In this document: positions 21,840 through 32,184 of the stretch, piece after piece
Position numbering within the stretch: position 1 is the stretch's first letter
Layout of the letters: every line of letters begins with the position of its first letter
Assembly (NCBI GenBank): GCA_037178975.1
Contig: JASJZH010000002.1
Location: forward strand, 7,181,501-7,245,500
DNA: 64,000 bases
Reading direction: 5' to 3'
Source: Oscheius tipulae
Lineage: Eukaryota > Nematoda > Chromadorea > Rhabditida > Rhabditidae
Made by a program: the position numbers and the translations under genes
The notes under the pieces: generated by a model
The model's database searches: none
Told to the model about the DNA's origin: nothing
What the model saw: the letters and a program-made list of their open reading frames with translations, nothing else

Positions 21840-23608
21840 ATGCTCAATTCCATCCAGCCGTCAATTATTCTTCCGGCCAGAGTGCTTTCAGCCACCTCGT
21901 CACGACTGGTTTCTTCCAAATATCCCAAGCCTACTCCCCGTCCGTACAGGTACAATTGCTTGATCATTTAGGGTCACTTTTCCTCACAAAATGGCTTATT
22001 AGATTAATCGGGAGCTACGATCTCTTAGTGAGACTAGTTATTGACCAGTTATCTTGTAGGAGACGACTCTTCGAGGCAGCCATCCAGCCAGTACTGCCGA
22101 AGCAGCTGAATGCCTGTACTCCTCCCTCATTCTTGTACCAGCAGGCCAAGGAAAAAGCCCAGCAGGTTGCCCTACTTGTTTAAAAATCATAAAATGAATT
22201 ATTTAAGTACGACGACGTCGAGCTAGCCCTGGCAGAACTGGTCAAAAAATGGCTCATCAGCGAGGAATATCGTGTTCTGGCCATCTGTCAGTTTTTACCA
22301 GTCCCGGGACGTAATCTATGGTTTTCAAAAAATCAGTGAGCGATTTTTTAAATCAAAAATAGTAGAAATTAGACTGCGAACAAAAGGCCTGGAGTTCCGG
22401 AACTATAGCAACAAGATCATGAAGAAGGTCTTCGAGGGAACACCGCTCATGAGTCTCGAGGTGACGATGGTTGGAAGTAATGCGATTCTTTGCGGGAAAG
22501 ACGTCACCGCTTTGAAGGCACTCGTCACGGAAACGGATAAGCTCAACTGGCTTGTTCCTCTCGGTATGTCTTTGTTTGTTTTTATCTGAACTTTGCCCTG
22601 GCGCTAATCAAAGGCAGCATAAAATTCTTAATCTCCCGGGCTTTTCGCTGCAAAATTGGGCTTAGATATTGACTGAAAAAACCCTACTTTGGTTCTATCC
22701 TCCCAGAAAGTTGGTTCAACGACTACAAAAAGTGAACTTTCCACTAAACCCAGACCCTCGCCCCGGTCAGAACTTGACCGCTTTTGTGTCTATTATTCTT
22801 CCCTTTCATGATCTATTATTTGTTCTACAATTTAAAAAGCTCTTCAAGATTTTGTTAACCTAGGAATACTGATATCCCATAATTAGCAATCGCTTTTAGA
22901 TAATCCATTCATCGGAGTAGATCGTGGTACAACAGGTAGTGGAAGAGCGGGTAGAGGGATGGGCGTGTACGAACCAAAGTTTCACGGGCTTATATTAGTA
23001 ATGAGTCGGTTAATTGATCTGCCGACACTATAGCCTGTTGCCAACGAAGAGCAGCACGTGAATTTGAATGCTTGCCGCCCAGTGTTAGCGAAAGAGAAAT
23101 TTCCAAATTTTTGAATTTGTATCATTTACCTGTCGTTTTCATGGTGCTGGTGGTGTAATCTTATCTGGGTATCTACATAATTTGCTGGCAAGTAGGTTTT
23201 TTTGGTCGCGGAGTACGATTTTAAGATCGAAACAACAAAAAAGTGGTCCCAAATGAGCTAAAATAGCCAAAAACTCGGGGAACTCGCGTCAAATTTTCAA
23301 AACTTGTGACGGGAGCCTTTTGTCGGGAAGTGTGATAGATCTTTAAACTGCTGCTCTTCTTTGGGAATGTATTATACATCGGTTTTCTCCCACCAACTAT
23401 CGATCTTTCAGTAGTCGTGGTAGATGGTCGTATTCTGTCGATGAAGGACGTCCGTCCCCTGGCCGAACTGCACTCGATGGAGGATCTCCGAGCCCAGACC
23501 GTCCAAATCCTTACGACACAGCTCGGACAGCTGCCGATGACTTTGAGCTCGACGCAGCAACAGCTCGTGGCCAGCCTCACGCATCTCGCCAATCAGAAAG
23601 CGGAATGA
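21840..23608 (+). CDS. mrpl10: Mitochondrial large ribosomal subunit protein uL10m (MRPL10)
   Basis: A component of the mitochondrial ribosome stalk base. The ATG at 21840 follows tttgcagaa, a probable trans-splice site. The N-terminus (SSRLVSSKYPKPTPRPYR) has the Ser/Arg-rich look of a mitochondrial targeting peptide. The L10 core has VLAICQFLPVPGRNLWF, then RTKGLEFRNYSNKIMKKVFE, GSNAILCGKDVTALKALV and the C-terminal DGRILSMKDVRPLAELHSME. About seven exons join in phase; the last begins at about 23411. The intron before it (about 22935-23410) contains a tRNA-like short element. CstF-77 starts 168 bp downstream on the same strand. Length (about 250 aa) fits the family. Confidence 0.88.
22957..23065 (-). 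repeat. tRNA-like short interspersed element
   Basis: On the minus strand this has a B-box-like TTTGGTTCGTACACG (near 22966-22979) preceded by a head GCTGCTCTTCGTTGGCAACAG that also occurs, diverged, in the element at 47050-47165. It lies in an intron of the MRPL10 gene. Confidence 0.45.
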
Positions 23609-23776
23609 TATCGATTTTGGTGTTTTTTATTGGATTAATGTGTCTAGGATTGTTATTTTCTTATCTCGTTGAATCGTTTCCCTCTTTTTCTTCCTTTTCC
23701 ATTGCTATAACCGAGTTCAAATTCTCTCTGAATCTCTTTCCAGCGTTTGACAAGTTTTTCAATAGGTCTTTTCCAG

Positions 23777-26700
23777 ATGAACGCATCAATCTTGACGCCA
23801 GAGAGACGAATCGAGAACAATCCCTACGATGTGGATGCCTGGAATATCCTGCTGAGGGAGTCACAGGTTCGATTTTGGAGCTAGTTTTATCAGAACTCCC
23901 AGAAGTACAGAAGAAGTCCAGGTTTTTCTTTTGTACCCCTAACATATAGCGAGTTAACTAAATAGACTGGCGTACATTGTCCTTAAAAAAAGAAAACTCT
24001 TTCCGTCAGAGAAGGTCTATCACGAAAAACTGAGCCTCAATTGGACAGAACTAAGTTTTGGCCAGTATAGAGCCTCTTTGGAGAAAAAGGACACTTTTGG
24101 TGTTGGCACTCAAGGAAAGTACCTAACTTTCGATGCTTTTCAATTCCAAAAGACCAATTCTTTTCCTGGCATGGCTAAAGCTCGCTGTCTTGCTATTTGT
24201 GAGCATTTTAAACAAGAAAACCTTACCACAGTTGCGTATGAAAAGATTCCGACTCTAATCCTACTTTTTGACTATGAAACGTAGGCAAAATAACTGATAT
24301 TCATCTTGCAAATCTCTATTTTTCAGGCACGACCAATCGACCAGGCCCGAGCCTTCTACGAGAAGCTCGTCAAGCAATTCCCCAACTCTGGACGCTACTG
24401 GAAGGCTTATATTGATCACGAGGTTAGTTCTCCTCCATTCTGTTGGCCCCAAAGCAATGAAAATTCATTCCCAAATGTACTTGAAATAGCGTGTGTGATT
24501 CAACTCATGGTAAAAGTACAATTTAGCCCCCGCCGGCTCTTCTCAGGCTAAAGCGGTCATCACGTATGAGCGATAACCTTGACAGAATACGACGAAATAA
24601 ATCATTCATTCAGAGTATGAGAGGAAATGAAGATTCTTTGGGCTTGTTTGGGACTCGGATCACGTGTTAACTTCTGACAAAGTGATAGATGTTGATGCGG
24701 ACAGAATGGGGCTTTTTTGTGAAACTATGGGTTACAAATTCGGCCACGTTTTCTCTTAAAAAACGGAGATTTCTGGCTTCCAAATTTTGTGTAAAATTGC
24801 CAGTATCGGTTGAACCTAACTTTAGACATTCTTGGATAGTCAAAAATCTCATTTTAGACGCGAAAAAAATATCAAAAGTGTTCACGAGGCAATTCAAAAC
24901 CATTCGTGCAGTTGCTCTTTTTTCGAGAAAAAATCGCTTAGTTCCGAATCTAAAACCTGGGAAATTTGTCGAAAAAGCCCGGGAATCAAGGCTAGAAGCT
25001 GTCATTTTTTCACCCGTGCAATAATTTGAAAAGTGGTCTGTTTAACGCCAATATAAACATCCTACTTTTGAAATACTTGGAAAACTAATTTAAGCCTTGA
25101 GGCACCCCAATTCTGTCCGGATTTGACACTGCTTTCATTCAAAACTAACCAAGCCAATTTTCAGTATCGCGGCAAGAATCTGGAGAATGTCGAGGCGGTA
25201 GGTCTCCCTCCACTTCTCTTTTAAATACTGCTCTTATTCAGATTTTCGGTCGCTGTCTTTGTCCCGTACTAAACATTGACCTCTGGAAGACATATGTGAC
25301 CTATGTCAAAGATACAAAAGGACATCTGTCCTCCTTTAGGTTGGGCCTTTTTTCTCTGAAAGCGACGCTCGTGATTTTAGAGAGAAAATGGCAAATTCGT
25401 ACGATTTCGCCATCGACAAGGTCGGCCTCGACATCCATTCCTACTCGATCTACAACGACTACGTCATCTTCCTCAAGAACGTGGTCGCCGTCGGCCAATA
25501 TGCCGAAAATCAGCGTATCACCGCCGTCAGAAAGGTCTTCCAGAGGGGCGTATCCACCCCGATGCTCAATATTGAGACCCTCTGGGCCGACTATTGTGCC
25601 TACGAGCGTGGAATCAACTCGACCTTGGCGGAAAAACTCATTTCTGAGCGGAACAAGGAGTACCAGCAGGCCAAGAAGATCACCAAGGCTCTGGAGGCGG
25701 TAACGCGTGGAATTAACCGGCAGGCCGTCTCGGTGCCATCGCGTGGCACCACACAGGAGCTGAAACAGATCGAAATGTGGAAGAAGTACATCGATTGGGA
25801 GAAGTCCAACCCGTTGGAGACGGAAGAATACGCGCAGTTTGCTAAGCGGGTGGTCTACGCCTATGAGCAGGCGTTGCTCTGTCTCGGCTACTATCCGGAC
25901 GTGTGGTATGAGGCGAGCCAGTTCCTACAGGAGGCTGCAAAGAAGCTGGAGGCCAAGGGAGATGTCAAGACGGCGCAGCTCTTCACGGCTGAGACTATTC
26001 GTGGGTTTTTAGAACATTTCTACTTGTTTGAAATCGGCGCGCGTTTAGGGGGTCCCCGTTTTCAAACAGTCAAAAAATTGCGAGTCTGGTAGATGTAGCC
26101 TCTCAAAGTTCAAAGTAGCCTAAAAAGCTTGACAGATTTCCATTTTCAGAGCTCTTCGAGCGAGCCATAGGCGGCCTGATGAAAGACTCCCAGCTGATCT
26201 ACTTTGCCTACGCCGACTTCGAGGAGGAGAGGATGAAATTCGATGCGGTTAAGGCAATTTACGAGAAGCTCCTGGCCATCGACTACCACGATCCTACTTT
26301 GGTAATTATTTTTTGGATTTCCTTAGTAAACGGAACAAATTGTAGACGTACGTGCAGATGATGAAGTTCGTGAGGCGAACGGAAGGAGTGAAGTCGACGA
26401 GGACCGTCTTCAAGAGGGCCCGCGAGGATCCGCGCTCGACTCATCACATCTTTGTAGCTGCTGCTCTAATGGAGTACTACTGCTCAAAAGTCGGTTTATA
26501 TTACCAGTAGCCGTATTGTAGGTGGGCTTCCCACGGGTCAATTGGATCCCTGGCTAGCTTTTTTTCTGACGTTTACGCACCATAGGTTAGTCGGTTGACA
26601 CTCCGACTACAGCACTAAACGAGCCAGGTTCGACCCCTAGATGCAACGAGTGTTTTTGTTCTTCAGTCCGAAATTCACCAAAGAATGTATTATGGCACAC

Positions 26701-28956
26701 CTATCAAAAATATTGCGAAATACCATAATTTGCGCTAAAATACCGTTCACTTTCGATATTTACAAATAAGATAATAAATCGGTTGTAAAATGTCAATTGA
26801 TCTCCCTTATAAACACCCAATTGCAGGACAAGGACGTGGCCATCCGAATCTTCGATCTCGGCCTGAAGAAGTATGGCGACGATCCGGAATATGCCTGCGC
26901 GTACGTCGACTTCCTCTCCCACCTCAATGAGGACAATAACACTCGGGTCGTCTTCGAACGCGTGCTGACTTCGAACGTGATGCCGGCCGATAAACAACAG
27001 TTCGTTTTCTTCCCGATTCCCATAAAATACTAAATTTACAGCGAGATTTGGGATAAGTACCTCGAGTTCGAGAGCCTGGTCGGAGATCTATCCTCCACGC
27101 TCAAAGTCGATCAGAGACGTAGAGACGTGTCAAAAGACAGCGATGCGAATGCTGCGATGCTGATTGACCGCTATAAATTCATGAACTTGTTCCCCTGTAC
27201 CGCGGAGCAGCTTCGGATTATGGGATATCATGTAAGTTTGAGGGTTTTGGAGGTTAAAAAGAGGTCCTGCAACGTTTTATAAGAGTTTAGAGAGTACTGC
27301 AAGGTCTATAATACAAGATTCATAGAAAACGATTTGACGATTTGACAAGGCAAAATAGCCGAAAATATGATGTTAGGAAACCATTTTCCGCACTCTTATA
27401 TTTTGCTCCAGTTTTTATGAGTACCGAGACGTTTCTAGTAACCAAAATGCTATCCCTGATAGCTCAGTAATAGACGAAACGGGCAGCCTCTATGTAAAGA
27501 GAAGTACGGTGGCTTAAAACAACAGTTTGAATAACTGTCAGGTTGAAAGCGAAATCGATGGTTTAAAGCTCTTTTAAAAAACAAAGATTAGACTGGCAGC
27601 ATCATTCGTCGATCCTTGCAGAAACCGCTTCGAGGCGCCGCTACCTTCTCCACCACTTCATCTTCAACTGCCAATGGAGCCGTCCAGAAGCATCCGCACG
27701 GCCCCCAGGCGGCCAGTGTTGTGATGGGCGGCGGAGCTTCTCATGTCGAGCTCGGAGGGTATGTTTTCAAAGTCATTTTTGGCGGGAAATTGAAATTTTT
27801 GGGGGATTATTTCTGCACGAAAAAAACGCTTTCACCCCCGTCTGTAGTCTGTCCTTTTGCAGCTATCCGCGCCCCGATACGGATCAGATGATCCCGTTCA
27901 AGCCAAGAAATGTGACAGCGGGCAGCTACCATCCGATTCCTGGAGGCGTCTTCCCGCCACCGCCGGCAGTGGCACAACTCTTGGCCATAATTCCACCGCC
28001 CCACAGCTTCCGGGGGCCATTCGTCAATGTGGACTCGATTATCAGTCTGCTGCAAAAGTATGAACCGCCTACCAGTAAGTTTTACCTTTTCTAAGCAGTT
28101 GTCATCTTAGAAATCCAAAAAAACGTCGACGGGTTTTTCCCGATTTTGTTATTCAGTAGGTTTTCAAGGGCTCTGACAAGAGAAGCCTATCAAATTTAGG
28201 TGGACTTTAATATTGGATATAGTGTCATTCGATAGCCCTTGGCTTCGATATTACGTATACATTGTCAAATTCGCTTTAAAAACCCCTTCCTACTCCGAGA
28301 TATGACGCGTTGAAGTTGCTTCTCCTCAGGCAAAAACAGGGGTAGATGGTAGAAGGTCGCGCAAATCGGGTAAAAAATAAAGTAGAGGAACTTTTGAAGG
28401 AGGTGAGGAGGTCGCACAATATTTTTAGACCGCAGAGATTCAGTTAACCCCTGCACTGAACTCCGAGTAACGCAACAGACAGTGTAGAGAATCCGTGGAG
28501 TCACTGCATTCAAAAGAGGTGATTCTCTGAACGCTTATTTAAACTTATTTACCACCTCTCTCAGAAAAATGGCTACTACTCTCTATCACATCTGATAGTC
28601 CTTTTTCAGTCCCCACCGTCGATCCCTCCGTCAAGATAGAGAACGGCACGATGCTCGGCCCGATGAAGGTCGAGGATGTCAAGAAAGAGTTCTATCAGCT
28701 ACTAGCGACCACAACCGATCCCAATGTGGTTAGTTTTCCTTCTTTTAGTTACATTTTCACCGCAAATTGAATTAAAAAATGGCACAAAGAAGCAATCCGG
28801 CCTAAATTAAAGTACTTGCAGGCGTACGCGAGCGGCGACTACAGTCTTGCCCCGAAGAGACGCCGAGGCAATTCGGACAGCGACGATGAGGGAGCCGCAG
28901 CAGCCGGCGCACGGGACATCTACAAGAGGCGCATGAACCAGAAGACGCACGATTAA
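23777..28956 (+). CDS. cstf3: Cleavage stimulation factor subunit 3 (CstF-77 / suf-1)
   Basis: The scaffold of CstF, needed for 3'-end cleavage and polyadenylation of pre-mRNA in the nucleus. The ATG at 23777 directly follows tcttttccag, so the start was chosen there. The HAT-repeat array is clear: [116 protein letters not shown]. Downstream are the C-terminal CstF-77 features: MIPFKPRNV, a Pro-rich [15 protein letters not shown], and a tail ending [10 protein letters not shown]. About 12 exons. Introns are larger than average (up to ~700 nt) and one holds a tRNA-like element. Length is about 730 aa, near normal. Probable second cistron of an operon with mrpl10. Confidence 0.95.
26576..26648 (+). 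repeat. tRNA-like short interspersed element
   Basis: An A-box-like ATAGGTTAGTCGGTTGACAC is followed about 35 nt later by a B-box-like CAGGTTCGACCCCTAG. It lies in an intron of the CstF-77 gene. The acceptor stem is not intact, so it is a tRNA-derived repeat rather than a gene. Confidence 0.5.
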
Positions 28957-29040
28957 CGGGGAAATCTTAAGTTTCTGCCACACAGTGATCTCTATTTCTT
29001 AAGTTTCCCGCCTCCCTTTTTCTCGGTGTAAATATGAAAT

Positions 29041-30429
29041 TTATGCAACGCCCTGTCCTCGATTATGGCTACCAGTCAGCTGGTAGACCAGCTCCAGTTT
29101 CTCCTTCTCTGTCTCTTCCTTCTTGGCCACAAAGTTCTGGAAAAGCTAAATGTACTTCCCGCCAATTCAGTCACCTGATAAGCCCTGAATTCACTGGTGG
29201 TTAGAATTTTCCGAGCCTCCTCTGATAGTAGCTTCTTGAAGGCCAAATGGGCTGTCCTTAGGTCACCTTTTGAGCGGGTCACGGTCGAGTAGTAGCTGTT
29301 TTTCTGAAGGAATGGGATCAGAAAAGAATGCTAACACAAGCAGAAAAAATTTCGCTACTTTTTGGACAGGACTATAGTCTGTTCAGGAATAGAGGGTACT
29401 GTAGAATTTTTCTTCGCGGGAGTGACAACTAAAAAGTTGTTAAGCAAAAAATTCATAGAAAAATTATGTGGAATTCACCGCCAAATGTTAAAGGACTAGC
29501 GCGGCGGGACCCGCGATGAGAAATTCTACAGTATGCCGTCAGACAATCCCGTTCCTGAACAGACTATATTTTGTAGGCGAACTGGGTGCTTCTCATTCTT
29601 TCACTTTCAAAATGTACTGAAACAATCAGCCTCTGTTTTTCTTTGCTGTCAGAACCTACGTGTTGTCAATTTGTTGCCGCATCGTTTACATGCTGTTTCT
29701 TTCCTCTGCCATTTGTCTCAACTGTCAACATGTCTACCTCTTGTCCCTGTCTCTCACAAACAAGTCTACCTGTCAAGAGAATGTCAGCTTTTTGCTGGTC
29801 TGTCTCCCCAACGTGAGCCTCTTATGCTGTTAAAATCTGTCCACTTGTTCCTAATTTGTACTATTCCTGATACCTATATCCCATTAAAAGTTGTCCTCTC
29901 AATTGTATGGACCTATTATTTTGTCACCCTTTCTCTCGTTGACAGAAACTAGAGAAAAAAAACACACCAGCTTCTTCTTCTTCTTAGTCTTCGTCTTAGT
30001 ATGCTTCTTCACCTCCTTGTCCAGACTCATAGCTGCTGCTAAGGGCTTCTTGGCAGCGTAGATAGCCTCTCCCAATTGGTTCTGTAGCCCAAATTACAAC
30101 AAGAAATTTAGAGAATTACCTCGAAAGCCGTGACCCATTGAACAATACCACTAATCGTCCCTAATATGTCGAAAAGGTCCTCCTTCTTCCCGAAGGAGAC
30201 CTTTTTCCCTTTCGTTGTGAACTATAACCATTTTTATTGAATAAAGTGATATTTTTACCTTGACATCAGTTCTGACATTATTCGAGTCTATATTTTCAAG
30301 AATCCGAGTGAGTTTCACACGGGGTACGGTATTCAAGCCGTGTCTTATTAGGTACTGTTCAAAGGCAAACAGGGGAAAGTGACTGGTTGTATAGTCGATA
30401 AGAAGGGAAAGTAGAAGAAGACTACGCAT
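29041..30429 (-). CDS. Secreted Lys-rich hypothetical protein (203 aa)
   Basis: Five exons (30259-30429, 30120-30221, 29968-30081, 29175-29303, 29041-29136), all phase 0, give 57+34+38+43+31 residues. The first exon begins MRSLLLLSLLIDYTTSHFPLF, a likely signal peptide. The middle has a very basic run HTKTKTKKKKKL, and the C-terminal half is helical (TAHLAFKKLLSEEARKIL, KKEETEKEKLELVYQL). Exact phase agreement of all five exons strongly supports the model. It is separated by 230 bp from the membrane-protein gene upstream on the same strand. No family recognised. The ~660-nt intron between exons 3 and 4 has no other supported feature. Confidence 0.65.
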
Positions 30430-30658
30430 GGGAACAACTTTTGGTAGGGGTAAATGGATTAGGCTTGTGGACGGAGAGTAACAGGTTTCTGACTTTCGGT
30501 AATTATCTGAATGTGGGGATAGGGAACAGAGTAGTCTTTTAATGTCGCCCACGGAGAGAGACAAGAGAGTGAATGAAAGGGAAATGTGTTCGAGAGTCTA
30601 TCTGTCCCTGTCTCTAACAAGAATAAATACGTAAAACATTTACTGGCCTTGTATTCGC

Positions 30659-31304
30659 CTACATATTCAAGACCATCCCTGCCGAATTGCGCTTTCTCGC
30701 CTCGATCGCATCCTTCATGCGCAACTTGATCACAGCATACATGCAGTCGATGACCATCTGCTGGCAAACGGCGACAGCGCTGAGGAAGGGCAAGTCGACG
30801 ACGAAGGCCACAGCGGGCAAGTAGACGTACATGTTCAGGGCGTAGAATGCATTGCGGACTTCGAGACCGACCATGGCGATGGAGTAGACAATGAAGAAAC
30901 AGACGAGCCACAGATTGTTGTAGCGGAGAGTCATCAGATGAGTGATGCAGCCGATGAGGGCGACTTGAGAGACGACCGTTGAGCCGTGAATGGCACCTGT
31001 CAGCTTCTGTTCCTCCTCGTTGGCTCGTTTGAGAAAGCTGTTGTTGGCGAAGGTTTTCAGATACATCCAGAGTAGGAAGAACACGATGATGAGCATGTAG
31101 AGCCCGTGCTTGCAGTTAAAATGCTGAAAATGGCGTTAGTAGGGGGTAGAGAGACGGAGAGACAGAAGGTAGTACATAGTAGACAGAGACAGTAGACTGT
31201 AGATGGTAGGCAGTGTACAAGGGACAAAAGACAGGGGGCAAGAGGCAAGGACAGTAGACAGGCCCCGGTAATAGCTAGTCCACCAAGGAGCAAGAACTCA
31301 CCAT
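30659..31304 (-). CDS. Multi-pass membrane hypothetical protein with one-codon first exon
   Basis: The start codon (31302-31304) is immediately followed by a gtgagt donor. The next exon begins at 31123 (HFNCKHGLY...) and runs uninterrupted to TAG at 30659, giving about 155 aa. Hydrophobic segments are MLIIVFFLLWMYL, VSQVALIGCITHL, LWLVCFFIVYSIAMVGL, YVYLPAVAFVVDLPFLSAV, so probably four helices. A Glu/Lys loop (KRANEEEQK) lies after helix 1. Family not recognised. The exon has well-biased codons and was clearly under coding selection. Confidence 0.65.
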
Positions 31305-32184
31305 TGTCTTGCAAGCGAAGAGCGCCAACTAACTATAACTCTTTCTCTCTGCACTATTAGGGTAACTTGTCCTGACAGAACAAGTCTCAGTGCACCTTTA
31401 TTGAGTTACTCAAAAGTTGTTCAAGCTTGGAATTTTGGTAATTAATACAGTATCTAGTTCAAAATGCATAAAAGTCTGTGTGTCTGCCGGAAGCCTTAAT
31501 TGCCAATTATACTCGGGCACGAGTCAATTTTGAGCCAGCTCAAAGGGGCTGACCGAGACGACCTTTTGAAAAATCTGCTCTAGCCGAAGTACGAAATGGA
31601 TAAAATAGCAATACTATGAATTATTTTTATGTTTGATTGTCGAAAAGGATTGTTAATATGGGTTTTCAGTTCGATAGCATCCGCTAAAACGAGCGAAATA
31701 CGTTGCACTTTTACACTTAGTATCGAGCTGGCTCGAAAGCTCAACGAGTCGGCTCGAGCCGCCCGAGTACATTGCCAAGTACTTTGTGCGCATACTAATT
31801 GCTAGCAAGTCAAGTCACTCCGAGCTAGTTTCGGAGCTAGCATCTCTGGGAGAACGCTGCTCCTGTCACGGTAGATCGACTGGAACAGCACATTACTGTC
31901 GCTTGAATTGACATGACTTGTTCTCCTAGGAAAGCAGAACAAAGTTTTACTGGAAAAATACCAGCTATTCTCTGAAACTGATAGTTTCAAAGAAAGAAGG
32001 TGAAGGCATGTCCACGGTTCACCGTCAGTAACTCTGTTTCTGTACCAGTCTCAGACCATGTCTCAAGTCCCGTCTCTGTCTGTTCCTGTCAGAGCCAGTC
32101 TTTTGGATAAACCGGTTTATTTTCTGAGCTAAGTACATTCAAATCAGACCCGTAACAAAAGAGCACATTTTTTGGACACAGACG
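31305..32184. other. Intergenic region, no supported gene
   Basis: AT-rich sequence with repeated short motifs of the type GCTCGAGC / CGAGCTGGCTCGAA near 31520-31760. No coding exon supported. Confidence 0.4.

Noticed and set aside
27440-27500. Another tRNA-like element in a CstF-77 intron
   Set aside because: Has an A-box-like GATAGCTCAGTAATAGACG but no B-box within a plausible distance.
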